A stretch of DNA of 51,070 bases from CAZLQR01 sp964404095 (lineage in GTDB: Bacteria > Patescibacteriota > Microgenomatia > UBA1406 > GWC2-37-13), in the NCBI GenBank assembly GCA_964404095.1, contig CAYOIN010000003.1, forward strand, positions 1 to 51,070. Direction: 5' to 3'. This document shows, piece by piece, positions 40,288 to 47,651 of the stretch. Each line of letters begins with the position of its first letter. Within the stretch, counting starts at the first letter, position 1. The position numbers and the translations under genes were made by a program. The notes below the pieces were generated by a model. The model saw only the letters and a program-made list of their open reading frames with translations, was not told the DNA's origin and did no database searches.

Positions 40288-41448
40288 TCAGTAACTGACG
40301 TCGTTGCCGGTTGGTAGAATCTCGACAAAGATTTGACCTCGCACTAATTCTACCTCGTCACCAGATGCATCATAAAATCGCATCATGTCTTCTTCGGTTG
40401 GCTTTCTCCAGCTGATCTTGGTAGCTTTACCGTTCTGGAAAAGAAGTCCATTTCCCGAACCCACAACTCCGTAGAGAAGGTGTCCTCCCTCGTATCCATC
40501 GTTTGCCGGGCGCTCGGTCGCAAATACAACCACGATATTCTTCGATTGAATTGCTTTGTTTGTAATCTTGTCCAGATGTGGCGCTCCGCCGTTAGCTCGC
40601 GTATACGCGTTCGTTGCAGGATTATAGGTCCAGGTCACTGAGTAGTTGTTCGCATCAAACTTCGACCAGAAACCAAACTTAATCTTTCCTGCAGCTCCGC
40701 GATCCGCTGCCTTCGCTTCATCGGCGAACTTCCACGGCTTCCACCCTTTATCCCATGCGACACCCTCCTCATCCTTCGCGGTGAGTTTTCGATTTTTATC
40801 TGCATACTCCCAGAGCTTTTGGGTTGACGAATACATCGTGTGCTCGGTTGCTCGATCGGGAAGTCGCTCATAATCGCGGTAGTAGTAAGGGAACGGAACT
40901 GCAAACTGATTCATATCGTTGTATCCATCCCATCCGAGATCACGAATCTCACCGAGCGCATCTGCCGGACCTGGGGTGTTCGCTCCTCCAACATGAGCGT
41001 AGAGTGGATAGTTCCCATACCCCTGCAGTAATTTCAGGAAGTAGATTCGTGCTGATCGAACCGGGCCGATTGGCTTGGCGTCCTGACAGTAGAACATCGC
41101 TAGAAATCGCGTGATACCACCCTCCGCAACAGCCTCATAGACCACATCTGCCTTTGAAAGACCGGACTGCGGCCGTGCTTCAACATGATTTTCGATCGCT
41201 ACACCAAGTGGCCTTCTTGTTTCCCAGAGCTTCTTTCTTGCTTTTGAAAAGAGCTGGCCATTGAGTGGACATACCTCTGTTTTCGGAGCGGTATCTACCA
41301 CTTCTTCCTCTCCCGCCTCATTGGTGATTGTCTTGAGCGGAGTATTGCTCGCGCTCTGACCAAAACCACTCGAGAAATAGAAGTAGGAAACGGTACCGAC
41401 GATCACGAACATGATAAATGAGAGGAAAATAGTGTGTTTAGTTGGCAT
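40288..41448 (-). CDS. DUF3048 (YerB-like) secreted protein
   Basis: A 386-aa protein with an N-terminal membrane anchor (about 7-26) and an extracytoplasmic DUF3048 region. Family-like stretches include RPLGVAIENHVEARPQSGLSKADVVYEAVAEGGITRF (about 79-115, partly quoted), IGPVRSARIYFL near 127-138, HVGGANTPG near 151-159 and GNGLLFQNGKATKISW near 336-351. The Bacillus relative YerB is a lipoprotein; this one has no lipobox. The molecular role is not known. A TATAAT lies 10 bases before the ATG. Confidence 0.88.
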   Translation of the reverse strand: MPTKHTIFLSFIMFVIVGTVSYFYFSSGFGQSASNTPLKTITNEAGEEEVVDTAPKTEVCPLNGQLFSKARKKLWETRRPLGVAIENHVEARPQSGLSKADVVYEAVAEGGITRFLAMFYCQDAKPIGPVRSARIYFLKLLQGYGNYPLYAHVGGANTPGPADALGEIRDLGWDGYNDMNQFAVPFPYYYRDYERLPDRATEHTMYSSTQKLWEYADKNRKLTAKDEEGVAWDKGWKPWKFADEAKAADRGAAGKIKFGFWSKFDANNYSVTWTYNPATNAYTRANGGAPHLDKITNKAIQSKNIVVVFATERPANDGYEGGHLLYGVVGSGNGLLFQNGKATKISWRKPTEEDMMRFYDASGDEVELVRGQIFVEILPTGNDVSY

Positions 41449-41458
41449 ATGAAATTAC

Positions 41459-41464
41459 ATTATA
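41459..41464 (-). promoter_or_regulatory. -10 element of the DUF3048 gene
   Basis: TATAAT on the minus strand, 10 bases before ATG 41448; a leader of a few bases without a Shine-Dalgarno site. Confidence 0.5.
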
Positions 41465-41473
41465 TACAACTAT

Positions 41474-41923
41474 TTATAAACTTTGTTCAATAGCATGTTG
41501 CTCTTCCTGTGTAAGTTGGTACTCACTTCCCTTCCCTTGTTTTACATGCTTGCTATAGACTCTGACACCATCATGTGTATAGACAAAGTTGAGAACAACA
41601 CCGGTATTCTGTTTGTTCAAGAGTGCGAGGACGAAGCTTTGATCGGTACCACCTGATTTACCAAATGGGTTAAACCGAACCATGCCAACTTTTTGAATGT
41701 GTCCATCGATCGCCCCCTGCATCGTTCGTAGGGTATCGACGAGCATCTGTTGATCGCTCAGTATTTTCTCGTCATTGCGAAGTAATCGCTCAAGAACTTC
41801 ATCGATATGCTGATGTTTCGTATCCTTGGTCAGTCGGAAGTAGTGCGTGCGTGATTTTGCCACGATAACATTTAAGGTTAACAACCATGCAAAGAGGAGT
41901 GCGATAACCATGGAACTGAGCAT
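41474..41923 (-). CDS. DUF4446 membrane protein, 149 aa
   Basis: One N-terminal membrane helix (about 5-24), a helical segment with conserved basic and acidic residues (about 30-75), then the DUF4446 core: KVGMVRFNPFGKSGG near 80-94, FVLALLNKQNTGVVL near 98-112 and GVRVYSKHVKQG near 119-130. The family is widespread in Firmicutes and patescibacteria, with unknown function. The start at 41923 is chosen from the promoter (7 bases upstream); the longer frame from 42058 would run through the promoter and the divergent gene. Confidence 0.88.
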   Translation of the reverse strand: MLSSMVIALLFAWLLTLNVIVAKSRTHYFRLTKDTKHQHIDEVLERLLRNDEKILSDQQMLVDTLRTMQGAIDGHIQKVGMVRFNPFGKSGGTDQSFVLALLNKQNTGVVLNFVYTHDGVRVYSKHVKQGKGSEYQLTQEEQHAIEQSL

Positions 41924-41930
41924 TACTCCC

Positions 41931-41959
41931 ATCATAGTTACTTTACAAATTACTGTCAA
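41931..41959 (-). promoter_or_regulatory. Promoter of the DUF4446 gene
   Basis: TTGACA (41954-41959), 17-base spacer, TATGAT (41931-41936), 7 bases to ATG 41923. It is the second consensus -35 in the window. Confidence 0.8.
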
Positions 41960-41965
41960 TATGGT

Positions 41966-41971
41966 TACAAT
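41966..41971 (+). promoter_or_regulatory. -10 element of the 75-aa membrane gene
   Basis: TACAAT, 5 bases before ATG 41977, 6 bases from the divergent -35. Confidence 0.55.
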
Positions 41972-41976
41972 GCAGC

Positions 41977-42204
41977 ATGCCACGAAGGACTCGATTCGAA
42001 AAAAAGCGAAGCCACATGCGCAGCATGAGCAATCGTTCGCCCCTTTCCAGTGCGACAAACCAGCAGATCGACACTCCCGCGCATTACTTTCGGATTGATA
42101 TAACCAAGAGTTTGATCATCATCGGAGCGATAATTGCGCTTGAAATCGCTCTTTATTATGGTACGATGAATAATCATCTTAGCCTCAACTTGAAGCTAAG
42201 ATAA
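41977..42204 (+). CDS. Small single-pass membrane protein, 75 aa
   Basis: Unrecognised. A very basic N-terminus (RRTRFEKKRSHMR) and polar linker lead to FRIDITKS and one membrane helix (about 46-64, LIIIGAIIALEIALYY). It lies 22 bases upstream of the DUF5679 gene on the same strand, so the two are probably one transcript. The topology should be cytoplasmic N-terminus. Expression is supported by the upstream TACAAT. Confidence 0.65.
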   Translation: MPRRTRFEKKRSHMRSMSNRSPLSSATNQQIDTPAHYFRIDITKSLIIIGAIIALEIALYYGTMNNHLSLNLKLR

Positions 42205-42205
42205 C

Positions 42206-42216
42206 GAAGGAGGTGA
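42206..42216 (+). promoter_or_regulatory. Strong Shine-Dalgarno site of the DUF5679 gene
   Basis: AAGGAGGTGA complements the anti-Shine-Dalgarno end of 16S rRNA almost fully and ends about 11 bases before ATG 42227. It shows that this cell also uses leadered initiation. Confidence 0.8.
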
Positions 42217-42226
42217 ACAGAAAACT

Positions 42227-42370
42227 ATGGCAACAATGTATTGCGTAAAATGCAGAGCAAAAAGAGACGTTGACAATGCAGAAAAAGTCACCTTAAAGAA
42301 CGGTAAACCAGCTCTTAAGGGTAAATGCCCGGTCTGCGGAACAGGAATGTTCAAGATTGGAGCAGCCTAA
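42227..42370 (+). CDS. DUF5679 zinc-ribbon protein, 47 aa
   Basis: A tiny protein with two CxxC knuckles: C6-x2-C9 (YCVKCRAKRDV) and C34-x2-C37 (GKCPVCGTGMF), joined by VTLKNGKPALKG. This matches the DUF5679 family, often found next to ribosomal or small membrane genes; some members resemble L33-type ribbons. The start is certain: AAGGAGGTGA, the strongest Shine-Dalgarno site in the window, lies 10 bases before the ATG. A high expression level is therefore likely. Confidence 0.9.
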   Translation: MATMYCVKCRAKRDVDNAEKVTLKNGKPALKGKCPVCGTGMFKIGAA

Positions 42371-42372
42371 TG

Positions 42373-42912
42373 TTAATCGTTTAAGGCAAATTCCTTTACG
42401 ACTTCGTAACGGATTTTGTTATGCTCAATAACGCTGTTAACCAGCGTTATTTGAGTTACCGGGATCTCTACGTCTACTACATACCCTTCGCATTTCTTCT
42501 TTATGACCAGGTACTGCTGCTTTGACGGTATACGATAACGTGCAAACGGGAGATGAGGAAAGAACACAAGGTTATCAACGATCTGGAATGAAGATTTGAG
42601 CTGCTTAACCAAATACTCAATGGGCTGAGACTTATAGAAACCAAGGTAAAAGGTCAGACTACTCTTCACCATCATGTGGATCTTTTCAGAAAAAAGTGTG
42701 AACGGCTTTACGTCGTAGATACCGCGCTCGATCATTTCACTCAGTGCCGGTATTTTGGATTCGTCTACCTTCCCGAAATGAAAAAGCTCAATATGATACT
42801 CTTCTTCATCAAACCACTGCATCACCTGATATGCATCTCGAAACTCAGCGAGCTGCTCGGCTATCGAAGCTGCGGTTTCCGGAGCTAGATTAATCGTTAG
42901 TGATAGTTGCAT
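42373..42912 (-). CDS. 2H phosphoesterase-like (LigT/2'-5' RNA ligase-like) protein
   Basis: About 179 aa. Two H-containing motifs sit at the expected distance: YHIELFHFG in the first half and PHLPFARYRIP in the second. In 2H enzymes each should read H-x-T/S-x; here the positions after His carry Glu and Pro, so activity may be lost or changed. The start is uncertain: ATG 42912 (MQLSLTINL) looks natural; ATG 42924 adds four residues. It overlaps the upstream nucleotidyltransferase gene by about 23 bases and is probably co-translated. Confidence 0.6.
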   Translation of the reverse strand: MQLSLTINLAPETAASIAEQLAEFRDAYQVMQWFDEEEYHIELFHFGKVDESKIPALSEMIERGIYDVKPFTLFSEKIHMMVKSSLTFYLGFYKSQPIEYLVKQLKSSFQIVDNLVFFPHLPFARYRIPSKQQYLVIKKKCEGYVVDVEIPVTQITLVNSVIEHNKIRYEVVKEFALND

Positions 42913-43366
42913 TACCTTTGACATGGGTTGTTGAAAACTGTGCTAATAGTGGAACTACCTGAACATGAGCGCCAATCTCGGTCGCGTAGGCGTGTTTATG
43001 AGATACGAATGAATCTCCCTCGGTGACCGCGATCGTGTGCGGTCGTATCATCCGAACTACATCGGCATACTGATCATCCGTTGTGAGAAGCGGAAGAAGT
43101 AGCACCGTACTCACACATGTTAACTCGGCAAGAATCTCGGCACGCTGTTGCTGTGAGTGATACGGTTCATGATGCTTTCTTGTGCGTATAAACTCGTCGG
43201 ACTCAAGCATGATCACGAGCGATGTTCCCATCGATCTCGACTCCCGCAAGAAATGGAGATGACCATAGTGAAAAATATCGAAACAACCACCCACGAGTAC
43301 GATCTTGTCCTTCGATCCTTTGTACGAACTCCAGTTTTCAAGCGAGAGAATTTTGGTGTTTACCAT
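42890..43366 (-). CDS. Cytidylyltransferase-like nucleotidyltransferase
   Basis: A 158-aa enzyme of the HxGH superfamily. GGCFDIFHYGHLHFLRESR (about 26-44) carries the HYGH signature, and QQQRAEILAEL near 72-82 and FSTTHV near 143-148 take the places of the family R-x3-L and STT motifs. Relatives include the HldE/RfaE adenylyltransferase domain, TagD and FAD synthetase-like proteins; the substrate is a sugar- or alcohol-phosphate by family. TATAAT lies exactly 6 bases before the ATG. Confidence 0.85.
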   Translation of the reverse strand: MVNTKILSLENWSSYKGSKDKIVLVGGCFDIFHYGHLHFLRESRSMGTSLVIMLESDEFIRTRKHHEPYHSQQQRAEILAELTCVSTVLLLPLLTTDDQYADVVRMIRPHTIAVTEGDSFVSHKHAYATEIGAHVQVVPLLAQFSTTHVKGNATITND

Positions 43367-43372
43367 CGCTCC

Positions 43373-43378
43373 ATTATA
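43373..43378 (-). promoter_or_regulatory. -10 element of the nucleotidyltransferase gene
   Basis: TATAAT on the minus strand, exactly 6 bases before ATG 43366, overlapping the plus-strand -10 at 43375. Confidence 0.7.
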
Positions 43379-43380
43379 CT
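43375..43380 (+). promoter_or_regulatory. -10 element of the DUF4012 gene
   Basis: TATACT, 8 bases before ATG 43389. It selects that ATG over the in-frame one at 43305 inside the divergent gene. Confidence 0.6.
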
Positions 43381-43388
43381 ATACCTAT

Positions 43389-45587
43389 ATGGCGCGCTTT
43401 GTCTCCGAGTCGGTTCAGTCGCATGAACGCATCCTCATTGTCAATAACGGACTCCCCGAAATAGCCTCACAGCTCAAGAGCTTGTTCGAACGCTACGGAG
43501 CAGCAATCCAGATAACTCCCGTGTTACCGCCTCATCACCATCGATTCCATCGAATTTTCCTTCTGAACATCGAACCGAAGCACGCAGACAATCTCAATCC
43601 GCGATCGCATGTTACGCAAATTCTTCTGCTCCCCTACAACAAACAGCCCCCCACCCAGAAAAAGCACATCGGCATTCGGAGGATCTGCGTCTCACAGGAC
43701 AGTATCCACGAAGATGCGCTGAATCAAGCGCTCTGGTATGCATTTTCCGACGACTCGACACCCTACCTCGACCTTCGCACAAGGGTGTTTCGTCGCCCGG
43801 AACCGGAGACTCCTCAGCGAACCAGAAGGAAGGTATCGCTCCGAACGACTGCCAGCGGCTGGATCGTCGCATCGCTTATTGTGATGCTGTTGGGGTTTTT
43901 GATACCGCTCATCTGGGCAACGCAGATCAATGTTCGCCTGTTGAGTCAAACCGCTCAGGATGGGAAGCTTCGACAGGAGTCGGAAGAGCTACTTGCCAAA
44001 CGACTCACAACCGCCGCGCAGACGCTCTACATCCCCGCTCGACCATTCTACTCGTTGTTTTCCATCTCGCTTACTACCGATAACTCACTGCGCTTCAACG
44101 TCGCAGCACATCGCTACTTCGAACTTCGTAGGCAGATTTCTCGAGAAGGTCAAATGATCGTTTCCTGGCTACAGAATCCGCAGCAACAAACACGCACAGA
44201 ACTTCTGTCAAAGCTCGGCTCATTATCAGAGTCATATCTGCAGTTATCGAAGGTCTTGGATGATATTACAACTACCGTTCCTCAAAACACGCAGACGAAA
44301 TCGCTCCAGGGCACAGTGCAACATGAGGGAGAGATTGCAAAAAAGATAGTACAGGCGGTCCCGCTCTTGCAGGGATTTCTTGGTCTCGACGGATCTCAAT
44401 CGGTACTGTTGATCGTCACCGATAGTAATCGGTTGCGTGGTGTCGGAGGGACAGTTCAGGCGGTTGGATTGCTGAACAGATCGTCGCAGGGAGGTTGGTC
44501 ATCACGTTTCTACAGTGCAAAGGAGCTCCTCGGTCCGACAGATCTTGAGCGTATCTCCTCGGTGCTCACCACCTACGCTCCAGCAGATGCTACCGCACTA
44601 CACGACTCCTCACTTTCGGTCGATCTCTACGATCTTAAAGAGAAGCTCGTCGCTCAAATCCCTCAGGTCTCCGGCGGGCGGAAACCAACCATTACCGTAC
44701 TCCTCACCACGCCAGGCATTCAGACACTCCTTGCATCATTTCCGGAGGTAACAATCCAAGGTGAGATTTTCAACTCGGCAAACTTCGCGATCAAACAACA
44801 ACTCTACGCACAGCAAGCGGTCCTCTATCCGCTCTTATTTGGACAGCTCTACGATACACTCGGCACCGTATCGATTGAACAGCTCCTCAATAACCTCATC
44901 ACTGTTTTTGATGAGAAACAAGGTGCAATAGTAACAGCCGATCAAAGACTACAGACGCAACTCGATCAACTCTACTGGTCAGGGAAAACGATCTCTCCAA
45001 CCTGCGTCAATGCACAGTCTGCGTGTATCAACGACTACCTGTTCTCAATCGACCAAGATCTCTCTAACCGAACTACAAGTTCATATGTCCAAAAAGCAGT
45101 AAAAAAAACTGCACGACTATCGGACCAACGTGATATCGCAAGCACGGTGGAGTTAACATGGCACAACGGATCACCTCTCCCAGAGGAAAGCGGTGGCGTC
45201 TACCGTGTTTATACACAGCTCCTGCTCCCTGGAAATGCACAGATTCTCCGGATCACAAAGAATGATGCCGAACTTGAGTCCTATGATTCATTGAAAGGAA
45301 AGTTTCTTATCCTCGGGTTATATCACGAAGTAGCTCCTGGGCGTTCATCGACGATCTCGGTGTCATACCGTATCCCAAAAAAACTTCGAGAACGAACACA
45401 GTATCAGCTCGTAGTTCAGAAGCAACTCGGTAGCCCTACTCTTCCACTATCACTCAAGCTGTCGTTCCCGTCACACTACGCTGTGTCTACGACAAACATC
45501 GATCAGGTTGTAAACAACTCAGCAATCACCTATAATACTATTCTGAACACCGACAAACTATTCTTTGTCGAGACGGCGAAACGTTAG
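43389..45587 (+). CDS. DUF4012 surface protein with a cytoplasmic Rossmann-like head
   Basis: A 732-aa protein. Residues 1-130 form a soluble alpha/beta domain (SHERILIVNNGLPEIASQLKSLFE, then FHRIFLLNIEP) that resembles a degenerate nucleotide-binding fold without a clear glycine motif. One membrane helix follows (about 156-178). The exterior part has a helical stalk (about 185-345) and the DUF4012 core from about 350 (SVLLIVTDSNRLRGVGGTVQAVGLL). The C-terminus has beta-rich YRIPKKL-type sequence. DUF4012 is common in patescibacteria and Actinobacteria near surface-glycan genes; the role is unknown. The start at MARFVSES is set by the promoter. Confidence 0.85.
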   Translation: MARFVSESVQSHERILIVNNGLPEIASQLKSLFERYGAAIQITPVLPPHHHRFHRIFLLNIEPKHADNLNPRSHVTQILLLPYNKQPPTQKKHIGIRRICVSQDSIHEDALNQALWYAFSDDSTPYLDLRTRVFRRPEPETPQRTRRKVSLRTTASGWIVASLIVMLLGFLIPLIWATQINVRLLSQTAQDGKLRQESEELLAKRLTTAAQTLYIPARPFYSLFSISLTTDNSLRFNVAAHRYFELRRQISREGQMIVSWLQNPQQQTRTELLSKLGSLSESYLQLSKVLDDITTTVPQNTQTKSLQGTVQHEGEIAKKIVQAVPLLQGFLGLDGSQSVLLIVTDSNRLRGVGGTVQAVGLLNRSSQGGWSSRFYSAKELLGPTDLERISSVLTTYAPADATALHDSSLSVDLYDLKEKLVAQIPQVSGGRKPTITVLLTTPGIQTLLASFPEVTIQGEIFNSANFAIKQQLYAQQAVLYPLLFGQLYDTLGTVSIEQLLNNLITVFDEKQGAIVTADQRLQTQLDQLYWSGKTISPTCVNAQSACINDYLFSIDQDLSNRTTSSYVQKAVKKTARLSDQRDIASTVELTWHNGSPLPEESGGVYRVYTQLLLPGNAQILRITKNDAELESYDSLKGKFLILGLYHEVAPGRSSTISVSYRIPKKLRERTQYQLVVQKQLGSPTLPLSLKLSFPSHYAVSTTNIDQVVNNSAITYNTILNTDKLFFVETAKR

Positions 45588-45652
45588 TTTCGTCGTTCCG
45601 AAATCGCACACACATCTGAGCGAGATTCGGAACCCAAGAAATAATCATATCT

Positions 45653-46348
45653 ATGAAAACCGATAAAACTCAGAAACTTCACCTCACCGCGACCGCACGA
45701 GAGCAGTTTGGAAAAAAACTGAAGAAGGTGAGGCATCAAGGGTTGATTCCGTCGAACATTTTTGGCCCTGGCTTCACCTCTGCATCTGTAACGGTTGTAT
45801 CGAAAGATTTTTTGAAGACCTATAAAATCGCTCGTGAGACCGGTGTAGTCTACCTCGATCTGAACAAGGAATCGGTTCCGGTTCTTATTCGGCATATTCA
45901 GCGACACCCACTCTCCCATGAGATTATCCATGTGGACTTCCGAAAGATCGACCTGAAACAGAAGATCGAAGCACTTGTTCCGTTGAAGACCGTGAATGAC
46001 AGTCCCGCTGTCGCACAAGGCGGTGTACTTCTCACCCAAACCGATAAGGTAACGGTAGAGGCGCTTCCGGAAGAGATGCCTCAGGAAATTGAGGTTGATC
46101 TGAGCAAGCTGACCGAGATCGGGGCGGAGCTTCGTGTTAAGGATCTTCCAACAACCGGAAGATTCGAGATTAAGGACGATGCAGACAAGGTATTAATGTC
46201 CGTCATTGCCCACAAAGAAGAGAGCGTTACTCCAGAAACAACCGTCGCAACTCCTGAGGTGCTTACCGAAAAAGAGGGAGAAGCGAGTGCCGAAGAAGGC
46301 GCAGCTGCACCCGCAGAAAAACCTGCTGAAGAACCAAAAGCAGAGTAA
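45653..46348 (+). CDS. rplY: Ribosomal protein L25/CTC family
   Basis: Binds 5S rRNA in the large subunit. The 231-aa CTC-type protein has the N-terminal L25 domain (about 5-92; LTATAREQFGKKLKKVR, then GLIPSNIFGPG, then HPLSHEIIHVDF) and the C-terminal TL5/CTC beta domain (about 98-185). A Glu/Ala/Pro-rich tail ends it. CTC-type L25 is linked to general stress in Bacillus. It lies 90 bases before nusA. AATAAT 7 bases before the ATG is a weak -10. Confidence 0.94.
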   Translation: MKTDKTQKLHLTATAREQFGKKLKKVRHQGLIPSNIFGPGFTSASVTVVSKDFLKTYKIARETGVVYLDLNKESVPVLIRHIQRHPLSHEIIHVDFRKIDLKQKIEALVPLKTVNDSPAVAQGGVLLTQTDKVTVEALPEEMPQEIEVDLSKLTEIGAELRVKDLPTTGRFEIKDDADKVLMSVIAHKEESVTPETTVATPEVLTEKEGEASAEEGAAAPAEKPAEEPKAE

Positions 46349-46426
46349 TACCACGATCGATCTTCGTTCGTCCTATCTCGACCATCAATTCTCGTATGTC
46401 CTCGTGATAAATACCTTCTCGTATGG

Positions 46427-46432
46427 TACAAT
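46427..46432 (+). promoter_or_regulatory. -10 element of nusA
   Basis: TACAAT, exactly 6 bases before ATG 46439. Confidence 0.65.
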
Positions 46433-46438
46433 CTAGGT

Positions 46439-47611
46439 ATGAGCATAATCAAAAGTGAATTTTCATTAGCACTCAATCAGGTTGCAACCGAGCGAGGAAT
46501 CTCTCCAGACGATGTTGTAGCCTCAATCGAAACTGCAATCTTGGCAGCGTATCGAAAAGAGATGCACCAAGCTCCCCTTGCCGAAGGTGAGGACGACGGA
46601 GTAACGGTAAAGGTGAATCGAGAAACCGGTGAAGCTCATGTCTACAAGGAAGAAAAGGACATTACCCCTCCTGGATTCGGTCGAATCGCGGCACAGACCG
46701 CAAAGCAGGTCATTCTCCAGAAGATTCGAGAAGTTGAGAAAAAGACAATCGTGTCCCATTACATGGGGCAGGTCGGCACCCTTATCAAAGGCCGAGTAAT
46801 TCGATTTGATGGATACAATGCATATGTTGATATTGGTAAGGTAGAGGCAATTCTTCCACGTGACGAACAGATTCGTAACGAATCATACAGTGTGAATACG
46901 CAACTTGTGTTCTTATTGAAGGAGATTGGTGAAGATAAGTTCGGAAACTCACGCATTATTCTCTCGAGAACCTCACCACTCTTGATCACCGAGCTTTTTA
47001 AGAAAGAGGTTCCAGAGATTGCAAACAACACCGTAGAAATCAAAGGCGTTGTACGAGAACCAGGTGAACGAGCGAAGATTGCGGTTTACAGCTCGCAAGG
47101 TGGAGTTGATCCTGTCGGTGCCTGTGTTGGACAGAAGGGAGTTCGTGTTCAGATGGTGACGAATGAGCTCGGCGGTTCAGAAAAAATCGATATCATTCAG
47201 TGGAATGCTGACCAGTCAAAGTTCCTCGAATCAGCACTTGCCCCCGCGAAGATCGACTCAATCGAACTCACTGATCAACGCGCAAAAATAACAGTTCAAG
47301 AAGATCAAGCACCGCTCGCTATTGGTCGAGGTGGTGTGAATGTAAATCTTGCTTCCAAGCTCACGGGGTTTGAGATCGACATCGAGCAGATCAAGTCCGA
47401 GGTTGTTGCCGAGGAAGCACCGGTGCAACCAGAGGTAGCGGAACAGTCTGAAGAAACCGCAGCAGAAACTCCAGCAGATGAAGTCGTCGCAGAACCGCAG
47501 CCAGAACCAACGGTTGAGACAGACGTCACAGCCGACACCGAAGACTCTACCGCGACCCCAGCTGCGACATCCTCAGAAGAACCATCGGTAGCAGAAGAAC
47601 CAGCGGCGTAA
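46439..47611 (+). CDS. nusA: Transcription termination/antitermination factor NusA
   Basis: Binds RNA polymerase and nascent RNA. The 390-aa protein has the N-terminal polymerase-binding domain (about 1-105), an S1 domain (about 110-180, GTLIKGRVIRFDGYNAYVDIG), KH1 with GACVGQKGVRVQMV near 223-236 and KH2 with APLAIGRGGVNVNLASKL near 290-307. The last 65 residues are a Glu/Ala/Pro/Thr tail in place of the acidic repeats of E. coli NusA. No rimP precedes it. Confidence 0.96.
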   Translation: MSIIKSEFSLALNQVATERGISPDDVVASIETAILAAYRKEMHQAPLAEGEDDGVTVKVNRETGEAHVYKEEKDITPPGFGRIAAQTAKQVILQKIREVEKKTIVSHYMGQVGTLIKGRVIRFDGYNAYVDIGKVEAILPRDEQIRNESYSVNTQLVFLLKEIGEDKFGNSRIILSRTSPLLITELFKKEVPEIANNTVEIKGVVREPGERAKIAVYSSQGGVDPVGACVGQKGVRVQMVTNELGGSEKIDIIQWNADQSKFLESALAPAKIDSIELTDQRAKITVQEDQAPLAIGRGGVNVNLASKLTGFEIDIEQIKSEVVAEEAPVQPEVAEQSEETAAETPADEVVAEPQPEPTVETDVTADTEDSTATPAATSSEEPSVAEEPAA

Positions 47612-47651
47612 TACCCCTGGAACATCTGTAGGAACGTTTTTTGTCAGCACT

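Noticed and set aside
43305..43388. Longer start for the DUF4012 gene
   Set aside because: It lies inside the divergent nucleotidyltransferase gene and upstream of the TATACT that should drive the DUF4012 gene.
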